64,000 nt of DNA, from the NCBI RefSeq assembly GCF_004570875.1, contig NZ_SPQK01000014.1, positions 55,296-119,295 on the forward strand, written 5' to 3'. The notes under the pieces were generated by a model. It searched no databases. It had not been told where the DNA came from and worked only from the letters and a program-made list of their open reading frames with translations. This document shows positions 52,878-64,000 of the stretch, one piece after another; positions within the stretch are counted from its first letter, which is position 1, and each line of letters opens with the position of its first letter. Made by a program: the position numbers and the translations under genes. Source of the stretch: Blastococcus sp. CT_GayMR16 (lineage in GTDB: Bacteria > Actinomycetota > Actinomycetes > Mycobacteriales > Geodermatophilaceae).

Positions 52878-53507
52878 CTACCGACCGACCGGTCGTGCCT
52901 CGTCGACGGCGCGGGACATCTCCAGGTCACCTCGGGCGCGCGTCCCCTCGACCACGCCGTCGATGTCGGCGGCGGGCCGGTTCTGACTGAGTTTGGCCTT
53001 GGCCTCGATCCGGCTGATGCGCAGCTCCACCCCGACGATCGCGCGGAGCTGGCCGGCCGCGAACGCGCGCGGGGCGTCGTCGACGGCCCACGGACGGGGC
53101 TGGCCGGCCTCGTGCTTCTCGGTGAGGCGACGGACCAGCCCGCCGACCCAGTCGACGTCGTCGTGGACGACGAGCTCGCCGTACACGTGGGCGGTCACGT
53201 AGTTCCAGGTCGGGACGACGCGACTGTGCTCGGATTTCGAGGCGTACCAGTTGGGCGTGATGTAGGCGTCGGGGCCGCGCAGGATCAGCATCGCCTCGCC
53301 GATCGGGGCGAGCCGCCAGTGCTCGTTGTTGCGCGCGAAGTGCCCGAGCAGAGCGCCCTTCGGGCCCGGGGCCGGGTCGTACACGAACGGCAGGAGCGTC
53401 GACACCAGTCCCCGGTCGGTGGCGGTGACGAGGTCGCCGGCGCCGTGATGGACGAGGAGGTCCTGTACCGCCGCGTCGTCCATGGCGAAGTGCTCGGGCA
53501 CGTACAT
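52878..53507 (-). CDS. PaiB-type FMN-binding regulator
   Basis: 209 aa. It starts MYVPEHFAMDD and has the FMN-binding split-barrel pattern GALLGHFARNNEHWR, YITPNWYASKSEHSRVVPTW and NYVTAHVYGEL, as in Bacillus PaiB, a negative regulator of sporulation and protease genes. The C-terminal VGVELRISRIEAKAKLSQNR is the PaiB signature tail. Target genes unknown. Confidence 0.9.
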   Translation of the reverse strand: MYVPEHFAMDDAAVQDLLVHHGAGDLVTATDRGLVSTLLPFVYDPAPGPKGALLGHFARNNEHWRLAPIGEAMLILRGPDAYITPNWYASKSEHSRVVPTWNYVTAHVYGELVVHDDVDWVGGLVRRLTEKHEAGQPRPWAVDDAPRAFAAGQLRAIVGVELRISRIEAKAKLSQNRPAADIDGVVEGTRARGDLEMSRAVDEARPVGR

Positions 53508-53623
53508 CGGTCGCCTCCCCGCCCTGATCGGATGTGCCGAAGGCTAATGCCGAGCGTCGTCCCGGGATCGGCCACTCCCGGCGTCCGGACGGCCGGTGCA
53601 GGGACAACGCCCGGCCCCGGGAC

Positions 53624-54340
53624 TCACTCGCCGGCGATCAGGTCGATCATCGCGACCGCCTGGAGGCCGTCGCCGTCCACTGTGAGGACCTCCAGGGGCA
53701 CCCGCCGCCACACCGTCAGCAGCAGGTCGCCCGCGGTGCCGGTGAGGGCGGCGATCGGGAAGGGGCGGGTGCCGGGGAAGAGGGTGCGTTCGGCGCCCGC
53801 GTCGATCGCGTGGAACACGACCGGGTGGGCGCTCCCCGGCGGCCCGTCCGGCAGCGCTCCCGGAACCATGACCTCCAGCCACTCGTCGAGCCCGTCCAGG
53901 CCGACGCGGGCCGGGATCGGGCGGACGTCGCCCAGCACCTGCTCGACGTCCACGGTGTGCACCACCGCCTCCTGGACCTGGCGACGCAGGACGAAGGCGA
54001 CGTCCCGCTGCGGCGCCCACGTCCAGACCGGGTCGGTCGGGACCGCGCCGGCCAGCGCCGTCTCCAGCTCCGCGTGCTGCGCGGCGAGCCAGCCCAGCAG
54101 CTCGTCCTCGGGGTGCCGGGGAGGCTCCGGGTACTCCGCCGGGCTCATTGCCCGCGTCCGGAGGACCCAGGCCCAGAAGTGCTGCACCTCGGCGAGGTGC
54201 CGGACCAGGTCGGCGAGCGTCCATCCCGGGCACCCGGGGACGTGTGCCCTCCACCCGTGCGCCAGCAGCGCCTCCGCGGCGGCCTCGTCGAACCGTGCGT
54301 TCGTCTTCTGCAGCACCGGCAGGTACTCGCCGACGTCCAT
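53624..54340 (-). CDS. Maleylpyruvate isomerase family protein (TIGR03083-like), divergent from mshC
   Basis: 238 aa from ATG 54340 with GGAGGAG 2-3 nt upstream. The MDMPI/DinB fold is shown by HVPGCPGWTLADLVRHLAEV with a metal-ligand His and RRQVQEAVVHTVDVEQVL with the HxxxH-like pair. Such proteins often depend on mycothiol. It is transcribed away from mshC, which makes the last mycothiol precursor but one, so the two may share control. Confidence 0.85.
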   Translation of the reverse strand: MDVGEYLPVLQKTNARFDEAAAEALLAHGWRAHVPGCPGWTLADLVRHLAEVQHFWAWVLRTRAMSPAEYPEPPRHPEDELLGWLAAQHAELETALAGAVPTDPVWTWAPQRDVAFVLRRQVQEAVVHTVDVEQVLGDVRPIPARVGLDGLDEWLEVMVPGALPDGPPGSAHPVVFHAIDAGAERTLFPGTRPFPIAALTGTAGDLLLTVWRRVPLEVLTVDGDGLQAVAMIDLIAGE

Positions 54341-54382
54341 GGCTCCTCCTCCGGGCGGCGGCAACTCCGTCGCGCCTCGCTC

Positions 54383-54394
54383 TAGGCTCGTCCC
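54383..54394 (+). promoter_or_regulatory. -10 box for leaderless mshC
   Basis: TAGGCT (54383-54388), 6 nt, then GTG 54395. Confidence 0.6.
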
Positions 54395-55675
54395 GTGCTC
54401 TCCTGGCCTGCCCCGTTGTTGCCGACCTTGCCCGGGACCGGGCCCGTCCTCAAGGTCCACGACACCTCCCGCGGTGAGGTCGTGGCCACCAGCCCCGGCT
54501 CGACGGCTCGGATGTACGTCTGCGGGATCACCCCGTACGACGCCACCCACCTCGGTCACGCGGCGACGTACCTGGCCTTCGACCTGGTCAATCGGGTCTG
54601 GCGGGACGCCGGGCACGCGGTGCACTACGTGCAGAACGTGACCGACATCGACGACCCGCTGCTGGAGCGCGCCGATCGCGACTCCGAGGACTGGATCGTC
54701 CTCGGCATGCGGGAGACGGCGCTGTTCCGGGAGGACATGACGGCGCTGCGCGTCCTGCCGCCGGAGGACTACGTCGGCGCCGTCGAGTCGATCCCCAGGA
54801 TCGTGGCGCACATCGAGGACCTGCTGACCGACGGCCTGGCCTACGTGCTCGACGACGGCACCGGCGACATCTACCACGACGTCTCGCAGGCCCCCGGCTT
54901 CGGCGCGGAGTCCCGCTACGACGAGGCGACGATGCTGGGCTTCTTCGCCGAGCGCGGGGGAGACCCCGACCGGGCGGGCAAGCGGCAGCCGCTGGACCCG
55001 ATGCTCTGGCGCGGGGAGCGCCCCGGCGAGCCCTCCTGGCCCGGCCCCCGCGGCCAGGCGGGCCGGCCCGGGTGGCACATCGAGTGCGCCACGATCGCGT
55101 TGGACACGATCGGCATGGGCTTCGACGTGCAGGGCGGCGGCAGCGACCTGGTGTTCCCGCACCACGAGTACTCCGCCGTGCACGCCGAGGCGCTGACCGC
55201 CACCAAGCCGTTCGCGCGGGCCTACGTGCACGCGGCGATGATCGGCCTGGACGGCGAGAAGATGAGCAAGAGCCGCGGGAACCTGGTGTTCGTCTCCCGG
55301 CTGCGCGGGGACGGCGTCGACCCGATGGCGATCCGGCTGGCCCTGCTGTCGGGGCACTACCGCACCGACCGCGCCTGGACGGCGGACCTGCTCAGCGCGG
55401 CGGAGGAGCGGCTCGCACTCTGGCAGCGGGCGGTGGCACTCGGCTCCGGTGCACCCGCGGCGCCGCTGCTGGCCGGTCTCCGGGAGCGGCTGTCAGACGA
55501 CCTCGACAGCCCCGGTGCCATCGCGCTGGTCGACGACTGGGCCGCCCGCACCCTCGCCGGCGACCCGGAGGCCGAGGACGAGGCGCCCCGCATCGTGTGC
55601 GACGCGATCGACGCACTGCTGGGTGTGGCGCTGGACTCGTGCCCCCGGGCCTCAGCACTCGGGGACCGCGGATGA
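54395..55675 (+). CDS. mshC: Cysteine:1D-myo-inositol 2-amino-2-deoxy-alpha-D-glucopyranoside ligase
   Basis: 426 aa. It ligates Cys to GlcN-Ins with ATP in mycothiol synthesis. It is a truncated CysS paralogue: zinc Cys in [20 protein letters not shown] with the HIGH-equivalent [20 protein letters not shown] and VFPHHEYS for the other zinc ligands, and the KMSKS motif in [13 protein letters not shown]. It lacks the anticodon-binding domain of CysS, as expected for MshC. Translationally coupled to dgt by ATGA. Confidence 0.95.
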   Translation: MLSWPAPLLPTLPGTGPVLKVHDTSRGEVVATSPGSTARMYVCGITPYDATHLGHAATYLAFDLVNRVWRDAGHAVHYVQNVTDIDDPLLERADRDSEDWIVLGMRETALFREDMTALRVLPPEDYVGAVESIPRIVAHIEDLLTDGLAYVLDDGTGDIYHDVSQAPGFGAESRYDEATMLGFFAERGGDPDRAGKRQPLDPMLWRGERPGEPSWPGPRGQAGRPGWHIECATIALDTIGMGFDVQGGGSDLVFPHHEYSAVHAEALTATKPFARAYVHAAMIGLDGEKMSKSRGNLVFVSRLRGDGVDPMAIRLALLSGHYRTDRAWTADLLSAAEERLALWQRAVALGSGAPAAPLLAGLRERLSDDLDSPGAIALVDDWAARTLAGDPEAEDEAPRIVCDAIDALLGVALDSCPRASALGDRG

Positions 55676-56715
55676 CGGCCGGGCCGTTCCGGTTCACCGA
55701 CCGGACCGCCCGCGAGGCCGCCGAGGAGCTGCTGGCCCCGGCCGCGGCGCGGGCAGCGGACACCCGTGGCCGGGTCCGCGCCGAGGAGGAGGATCCGCTG
55801 CGGACGGCGTTCGAGCGCGACCGCGACCGGATCCTGCACGCCAAGGCCTTCCGCCGGCTCAAGCACAAGACGCAGGTCTTCCTGAACCCCGACGGCGACC
55901 ACTTCGTCACCCGGCTCACGCACACGCTGCAGGTCACCCAGGTCGCCCGGTCGCTGGCCCGCGCGCTGGGGCTCAACGAGACCCTCGCCGAGGCGATCGC
56001 GCTGGGCCACGACGTCGGTCACTCGCCGTTCGGCCACCTCGGCGAGGACGCGCTCGAGCCCTACGTGCCCGGCGGCTGGCACCACGCCGCCCAGGGGGTG
56101 CGGATCGTCGCGGTGCTCGAGCACCTGAACCTGACGTGGGAGGTGCGCGACGGCATCCGGGCGCACAGCTGGAAGATCGACCCGCCACCGGCCACCCGCG
56201 AGGCCGAGTGCGTCCGCTACGCCGACCGGATCGGCTACCTCTCCCACGACGCGCTGGACGCGATCCGCGCCGGGGTGCTGCGGCCCGAGGACCTGCCGGC
56301 CCGGACCCGTGCGGTGTTCGGCGAGCCCGGCAGCCAGATGGTCGGCCGGATGATCGACGCCGTCGTCGAGGGCAGCCTCGCGCCGGCCAACACCGCGGGC
56401 GCCGTCGTCATGGCGCCCGAGCCGCTCGAGGCGATGCACGAGCTGCGCACCTTCATGTTCGAGCGGGTCTACATGTCCGACACCGCGGCGGGGCAGAAGC
56501 ACGTGGCCATCGACGTCATCCGGCGGCTGGTCGACCACCACCTGGCGCACCCCGAGCTGATCCCGGCCACCTACCGCGACACGGAGGCGGACGCGGTCAC
56601 CCAGGTCGTCGACTACGTGTCCGGGATGACCGACCGGTTCGCCCTCGCCATGCACGACCGGCTCTTCGACGCCGACGCCACGTCGCGGATGACCCCGCTG
56701 CTTCGGCTCAGCTGA
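55672..56715 (+). CDS. dgt: Deoxyguanosinetriphosphate triphosphohydrolase-like protein (HD domain)
   Basis: 347 aa. HD-domain metal site: first His in [19 protein letters not shown] pair in [17 protein letters not shown], later Asp in [13 protein letters not shown]. It starts with the family [20 protein letters not shown] and [11 protein letters not shown]. It hydrolyses dNTPs to nucleosides and triphosphate; specificity cannot be read. Couples to mshC through an ATGA overlap. Confidence 0.93.
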   Translation: MTAGPFRFTDRTAREAAEELLAPAAARAADTRGRVRAEEEDPLRTAFERDRDRILHAKAFRRLKHKTQVFLNPDGDHFVTRLTHTLQVTQVARSLARALGLNETLAEAIALGHDVGHSPFGHLGEDALEPYVPGGWHHAAQGVRIVAVLEHLNLTWEVRDGIRAHSWKIDPPPATREAECVRYADRIGYLSHDALDAIRAGVLRPEDLPARTRAVFGEPGSQMVGRMIDAVVEGSLAPANTAGAVVMAPEPLEAMHELRTFMFERVYMSDTAAGQKHVAIDVIRRLVDHHLAHPELIPATYRDTEADAVTQVVDYVSGMTDRFALAMHDRLFDADATSRMTPLLRLS

Positions 56716-56731
56716 CGGGGCCGTGCGCGCT

Positions 56732-57109
56732 CTACCCGGGCATGGCGGCTCGACGGGCGGCTTCGAAAGGCGCCCGGTCGAAGACGATGCGCATGTGCAC
56801 GATCTTGCCGTCTCGCACAGAGACGCATTCAGCGCCGGGGGCGTTCTCGACCGGCAGTGTGGCGGCGTCGTACATCACGACCGCGGTTTCCTCATCGCCG
56901 AACGCCGCCAGGAGAGTCGAGCGGGTGAGGCTCTGAGCGAACGGGGCCATGAACCTGCGGAAGGCTTCGGCGCCGTCGAGGCGCCCTGCCGGCGCCAGGC
57001 AGACCATGTGTTCCTCGATGTATGTCATGGCCAGGTCGAAGTCTCCGCCGGTCCAGGCGCGGTGATAGGCCAGCGCCACGTCAAGCGCGGCGCCGCGGGT
57101 CTTGGTCAA
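56732..57109 (-). CDS. SnoaL/NTF2-like protein next to an ECF sigma gene
   Basis: 125 aa. ALDVALAYHRAWTGGDFDLA and a C-terminal ECVSVRDGKIVHMRIVFDR define the NTF2-like fold used by SnoaL-type hydrolases and binding proteins. It is divergent from the sigma gene across 124 bp. The sigma factor itself ends in a similar domain, so the two may sense related ligands. Confidence 0.82.
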   Translation of the reverse strand: MTKTRGAALDVALAYHRAWTGGDFDLAMTYIEEHMVCLAPAGRLDGAEAFRRFMAPFAQSLTRSTLLAAFGDEETAVVMYDAATLPVENAPGAECVSVRDGKIVHMRIVFDRAPFEAARRAAMPG

Positions 57110-57162
57110 CGATGTCTCCTCATCACGTGGGTGCCGGTGTAGACACCCTGGCGCGCGTGATC

Positions 57163-57186
57163 GGAACGGTCCTGAAGCTTCGCGTC
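57163..57186 (+). promoter_or_regulatory. Candidate ECF-type promoter for the sigma gene
   Basis: GGAAC (57163-57167), 15 nt, CGTC (57183-57186), 47 bp before GTG 57234, has the -35/-10 form of many ECF promoters and would give autoregulation. Confidence 0.4.
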
Positions 57187-57233
57187 GCTGCTCCGTCGGC
57201 TGCGGCGACTAGGAGTCGTGCGAGCATGCGCCG

Positions 57234-58238
57234 GTGGATGCCGCCACGCTGGCCCGAGCCCGAGCCGGTGCAGACGAGGCGTTCCGGCAGCTCACCGCGC
57301 CGCACCTCGCTGAGTTGCACCGGCACTGCTACCGCATGCTCGGCTCGTTGACCGACGCCGACGACGCCCTGCAGGAGGTCCTGGTCGCGGCGTGGCAGGG
57401 GCTGAACGGCTTCGAAGGCCGATCCTCACTGCGGACCTGGCTCTACCGCATCGCGACCAATCGCTGCCTCAACCAGATCCGCTCCCGGCAGCGACGGGGT
57501 CGGCCGATGCCTGTCCCGCCTTTCGAGCCGCCGGAGCCCACGCGGCTCGGCACGGTCACCTGGCTGCAGCCCTACCCCGACAGTGAGCTCGAGGGGCTGG
57601 TCGATCGTGGGCCCGGTCCAGCAGCGCGGTACGGAGCTCGTGAGGCGGTCGAACTGGCCTTCATGACCGCACTGCAGACGCTCCCGCCCCGGCAGATCGC
57701 GGCACTGCTCCTGTGCGACGTGCTTTCGTTCTCCACGGCAGAGAGCGCCGCAATGCTCGACACCACCAATACGGCCCTGAAGGGGCTGCTGCAACGCGCT
57801 CGAGCATCACTGGATCAGCGCCTCGCCACGAACACCTCGGACAAGCTCGATCGCGGATCGGTCGAGGATCAACACCTCGCACGCCGTTTCGCCGACGCCT
57901 TCACCCAGGACGACGTCGGTGCCGTCATCGCGTTGCTCACCGACGACGCCTGGCTGGTCATGCCTCCGGCGCCGCACGAGTACCGCGGTCACGAGGCGAT
58001 CGCTGCGTTCCTGCGAGCGAGCCAGGGGTGGCGGACCGGCCTCCCGCTGCTGATGGTGCCTACGAGGGCGAACACCCAGCCTGCCTTCGGGTGCTACCTC
58101 GCTGACGGTGCCGGGTCGGCCATGACCTCGCTGGGGATGGTCGTCCTCACGACCTCGGGCGACCGGATCAGGGGCATTACCCGGTTCCTCGACGAGGAAC
58201 TGCCGGCACGGTTCGGCCTGGCAGCCGCCCTCGGGTGA
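57234..58238 (+). CDS. ECF sigma factor with SnoaL-like C-terminal domain (TIGR02960/SigX5-like)
   Basis: 334 aa. Sigma2 (DALQEVLVAAWQGLNGFEGR, TWLYRIATNRCLNQI) at about 15-85; sigma4 (LPPRQIAALLLCDVLSFSTA, TNTALKGLLQRARASL) at about 145-200; residues 210-330 form an NTF2/SnoaL-like domain (RRFADAFTQDDVGAVIALLT, YRGHEAIAAFLRAS), which replaces an anti-sigma factor in this group. Ligand unknown. Confidence 0.9.
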   Translation: MDAATLARARAGADEAFRQLTAPHLAELHRHCYRMLGSLTDADDALQEVLVAAWQGLNGFEGRSSLRTWLYRIATNRCLNQIRSRQRRGRPMPVPPFEPPEPTRLGTVTWLQPYPDSELEGLVDRGPGPAARYGAREAVELAFMTALQTLPPRQIAALLLCDVLSFSTAESAAMLDTTNTALKGLLQRARASLDQRLATNTSDKLDRGSVEDQHLARRFADAFTQDDVGAVIALLTDDAWLVMPPAPHEYRGHEAIAAFLRASQGWRTGLPLLMVPTRANTQPAFGCYLADGAGSAMTSLGMVVLTTSGDRIRGITRFLDEELPARFGLAAALG

Positions 58239-58254
58239 TGGCCGGGCGCGCCGT

Positions 58255-59118
58255 TCAGGCCCCCGACGCGCCGCGGCGGCGGAGGTAGCGCTCGAACTCG
58301 CGGGCGATCTGATCGCCGTTGGCCTGCGAGAGGTCGACCTCGGTGGCCCGCTCCTCGAGGGAGCGCACGTACTCGACGACCTCGTCGTCCTCGTTGGCCA
58401 TCTCGTCGACGGTCTTGACCCAGTCCTCGGCCTGTTGGGGGAGTGCGCCGAGCGGAACGGTCAGCTCGAGCACCTCCTCGAGACGCTGCAGCAGCGCGAC
58501 GGTGGCGCGGGGCGACGGGGGCTGCGACACGTAGTGCGGCACGGCGGCCCAGAAGCTGATCGCCGGCAGCCCGGCCTGCACGCAGGCGTCCTGGAAGACG
58601 CCGAGGATCCCGGTCGGGCCCTCGTAGCGGGAGGCCTCCAGGCCGAAGGCCCGCACGGACTCGGCGTCGTAGGCGGTGCCGGTGACCGGGGTCGGTCGCG
58701 TGTGCGGCGTGTCGGCGAGCAACGCGCCGAGCGCGACGACCATCGAGACGTCGAGCTCGGTGAGGATGGCGATCAGCTCGTCGCAGAAGGCGCGCCACCG
58801 CATGTTCGGCTCGATGCCCCGGATGAGGACGACGTCCCGCTCGCTCTCCGGCGGACGTGCCACGGAGATCCGCGTCGTCGGCCACTCGATCCGCCGGCTG
58901 ATGCCGCCCACCAGGGACACGGTCGGCCGGTTGACCTGGAAGTCGTAGTAGTCCTCGGGGTCGAGCGCGGCCAGCGGCTGGGCGTCCCAGATGAGTTCCA
59001 GGTGCTCGAGCGCGCCCGTTGCGGCGTCCCCGGCGTCGTTCCAGCCCTCGAACGCGACGACCACCAACGGGTCGGTCAACTGGGGCAGGTCCTCGGAGGG
59101 TGACTTCGGGTCGATCAC
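58255..59118 (-). CDS. PAC2-family protein (proteasome assembly chaperone-like)
   Basis: 287 aa from GTG 59118. LVVVAFEGWNDAGDAATGAL and the later VVALGALLADTPHTRPTPVT are signature blocks of the actinobacterial PAC2 family; the C-terminal third is an acidic coiled helix (EMANEDDEVVEYVRSLEER). In eukaryotes PAC2 helps proteasome assembly; the bacterial role is unproven. It lies divergent to metH, as in mycobacteria. Confidence 0.88.
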   Translation of the reverse strand: MIDPKSPSEDLPQLTDPLVVVAFEGWNDAGDAATGALEHLELIWDAQPLAALDPEDYYDFQVNRPTVSLVGGISRRIEWPTTRISVARPPESERDVVLIRGIEPNMRWRAFCDELIAILTELDVSMVVALGALLADTPHTRPTPVTGTAYDAESVRAFGLEASRYEGPTGILGVFQDACVQAGLPAISFWAAVPHYVSQPPSPRATVALLQRLEEVLELTVPLGALPQQAEDWVKTVDEMANEDDEVVEYVRSLEERATEVDLSQANGDQIAREFERYLRRRGASGA

Positions 59119-59321
59119 CCGTCCGAGCCTACGTCGGTCCGGCCGGCCGGCCGGGGATCGGCGACCGCAAAGCGGACGGACTGGCACGTCTTCGGCGCTG
59201 AGCGCACGGAAAGTGAGACGATGGGGAACGACATCGGGAGCGCCCAGGCCTGGGCCAGCCCGCCGGGGGTGCCGGAGCCCGAGGCCCGCACACCCATTCC
59301 AAGCGCCACTGGGGATCGCCT
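59119..59321 (+). promoter_or_regulatory. 203-bp metH upstream region with hairpins, no identified riboswitch
   Basis: Between the divergent PAC2 and metH starts. It holds a perfect 14-bp palindrome GCCCAGGCCTGGGC (59242-59255) and a stem CGATG/CATCG (59219-59236) around GGGGAACGA. I looked for cobalamin, SAH and SAM-IV riboswitch cores and saw no convincing match. Confidence 0.35.
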
Positions 59322-63122
<3,801 letters not shown>

Positions 63123-63270
63123 AGGACCCCGCACTCCCCGTTCCTCGCACGCTCGGGCGGGCCCCGGGGCGGAGCCGACACGGGCACCTGACTGATGCGC
63201 GCCTCACGCTTTGGCAAGCACCGTGGGCGTGTCGGAGGCCTTCGTAGTAGTTTCGTTATCTGTCTGCCGG

Positions 63271-63450
63271 GCTCCGCTCCTCGAACCGAGGGCCCCGGCC
63301 GGACACCGCCGAACCGCGCGCGGCCGAGCGCCGCAGCGGACCGGGGACCCATGGATCCTCTGGGGTGAATCCTGCGCGTGCGCAGGTAGGGCAACTTCCG
63401 GCCCGAACCCGTCAGCTAACTCGGTAGGCGGCTGAGGAAGAACGGAGAGC
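63271..63450 (+). ncRNA. c-di-AMP (ydaO/yuaA) riboswitch
   Basis: Contains the ydaO core: GACCGGGGACCC, CTCTGGGGTGAATCC, a GC-rich hairpin CTGCGCGTGCGCAG and CCCGAACCCGTCAGCTAAC followed by TCGGTAGGCGGCTGAGGAAG. The outer stem pairs GCTCCGCTCCTC (63271 on) with GAGGAAG and CGGAG near 63434-63447. In actinobacteria this element controls Rpf, NlpC/P60 and M23 cell-wall hydrolases. It ends just before the ribosome site of the next gene. The 63123-63270 stretch carries no gene. Confidence 0.92.
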
Positions 63451-63457
63451 CGCCCCT

Positions 63458-63880
63458 GTGGCGACCCTGAACCCGCACGCTGCACCGCTGAACGACGACA
63501 CCCCCAGCACCGACGACGGCCGCGCGGACACCGTGCTCGACGCCGTCGCCCGCCCCACCCGACGGCGACGTGCGTCGGCCCCCCACTCCCGCGTCGCCTA
63601 CACCCTGGGCGTGGCGGGAGTGTGCGCGCTGATCCTGGTCGACCTCGCTGCCGGGGGAGCGGCGGCCACGGCCGACCCGCAGGAGCAGTCCGCATCGGTC
63701 GCCGTCGCCGACGCCCTGGGCATCGACGGCTCCGGGATCGACGAGCCGGCGATGGAGGACCCTGAGCTCCTCGAGCAGCTGACCGTGAGCCGAGCGCAGC
63801 GCGGCGCCGAGCAGGCCGCGGCAGGCGCCTCGCAGGCCCAGGCGGAGCAGGTCGCCGCGCAGGCCAAGGCAGCAGCCGAC
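63458..63880 (+). CDS. N-terminal part of a riboswitch-controlled envelope protein, truncated at a junction
   Basis: 141 codons from GTG 63458 (GGAGAG, 8-nt spacing). A basic cytosolic stretch (PTRRRRASAPHSR) precedes one membrane/signal helix (VAYTLGVAGVCALILVDLAA), then an acidic linker and an Ala/Gln-rich coiled stretch (RAQRGAEQAAAGASQAQAEQ). Proteins of this layout under ydaO control are M23, Rpf or NlpC hydrolases, but the catalytic part is missing. At about 63880 the sequence becomes antisense of nfo. Confidence 0.7.
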
Positions 63881-64000
63881 GTTGACCAGGAACGGCGTGT
63901 GGATGAAGGAGGGCACACCCCGTTCGGCGCACCCCTCGACGAACAGCGCGTCCTGCTCCGGGTCCCCGGCGGTGAGCTTCCAGCCACGGGGGTTGCCGAC
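63878..64000 (-). CDS. nfo: Fragment of deoxyribonuclease IV (endonuclease IV)
   Basis: The minus strand from the right edge reads VGNPRGWKLTAGDPEQDALF and GVPSFIHTPFLVNV, which match the N-terminal barrel of endonuclease IV (the family usually has VGNP then HAPYLVN). This AP-endonuclease repairs abasic sites. The frame is 41 codons in the window, then continues as unrelated antisense sequence below 63878, so the gene is cut here. The start lies beyond the right edge. Confidence 0.85.

Noticed and set aside
52539..54641. 700-codon plus-strand frame across VOC, PaiB and MDMPI genes
   Set aside because: Crosses three real genes on both strands; composition is Pro/Ser/Arg-rich shadow.
59119..59321. 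Cobalamin, SAH or SAM-IV riboswitch upstream of metH
   Set aside because: None of the conserved cores could be found despite some GGGGAAC- and GCCACTG-like fragments.
63211..63435. 74-codon frame upstream of the envelope gene
   Set aside because: Lies within the riboswitch and is explained by its structure.

Overview
The window is very GC-rich and densely coded, with frequent GTG starts, a WhiB regulator, mycothiol genes (mshC and two maleylpyruvate-isomerase-fold proteins), DUF3090/SCO1664-type markers and a c-di-AMP (ydaO) riboswitch ahead of an envelope gene. This fits a high-GC actinobacterium; from gene content I infer something close to Geodermatophilaceae (Blastococcus, Modestobacter, Geodermatophilus), but I could not test that. 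There is no prophage, plasmid, insertion sequence or CRISPR array.

Layout. 1-5.1 kb: an N-acetylglutaminylglutamine-type amidotransferase (cut by the left edge) overlapped by a GCS2/circularly-permuted-ATP-grasp fusion, then a flavin oxidoreductase. 5.2-10.9 kb: LtrA, an unusual GTP-PEP carboxykinase lacking conserved active-site residues, a polA-family exonuclease/polymerase and a DMT permease. 11.0-15.5 kb: five overlapping genes (GT-C, GT2, ChbG deacetylase, methyltransferase, epimerase), probably an envelope-sugar pathway. 15.5-20.5 kb: an MDMPI protein, a CPBP protease, a twice-broken membrane hydrolase, a STAS protein, WhiB and a cytochrome b561 gene with an in-frame stop. 20.5-30.8 kb: SelO, a DGPF/ECF42 sigma pair, tryptophan dioxygenase, an MMPL exporter, an aldo/keto reductase and a DivIVA-like coiled-coil protein. 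31-38 kb: an aromatic hydroxylase divergent from an MFS carrier, an SDR with a tandem operator, then small accessory genes including a frameshifted DHFR-like gene. 38.2-46.3 kb: tRNA-Leu(GAG), a GGDEF protein, an M20 peptidase, an SDR, a palindromic repeat, a quinone reductase coupled to a Cys-rich pentapeptide protein, and small unknowns. 46.3-63.1 kb: a RecD-like helicase, uppP, phosphatase, DUF3090, SCO1664, mshC, dgt, PAC2 and metH, an order resembling the mycobacterial uppP-mshC-metH neighbourhood with extra genes inserted. 63.1-64 kb: a c-di-AMP riboswitch and the start of a secreted envelope protein that breaks abruptly into a piece of deoxyribonuclease IV on the other strand.

Several GTG or ATG starts lie 6-7 bases after a TANNNT -10 box (mshC, DUF3090, the histidine phosphatase, tryptophan dioxygenase and others), so leaderless transcripts are common, and I used this to choose starts. 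Three genes carry clear reading-frame lesions, and the right edge has a chimeric junction. These are either real decay and rearrangement or sequence/assembly errors, and they should be settled first. The strongest candidates for undescribed biology are the 11-15.5 kb envelope-sugar operon, the GCS2/ATP-grasp fusion with its amidotransferase, the Cys-rich pentapeptide protein and the atypical PEPCK.
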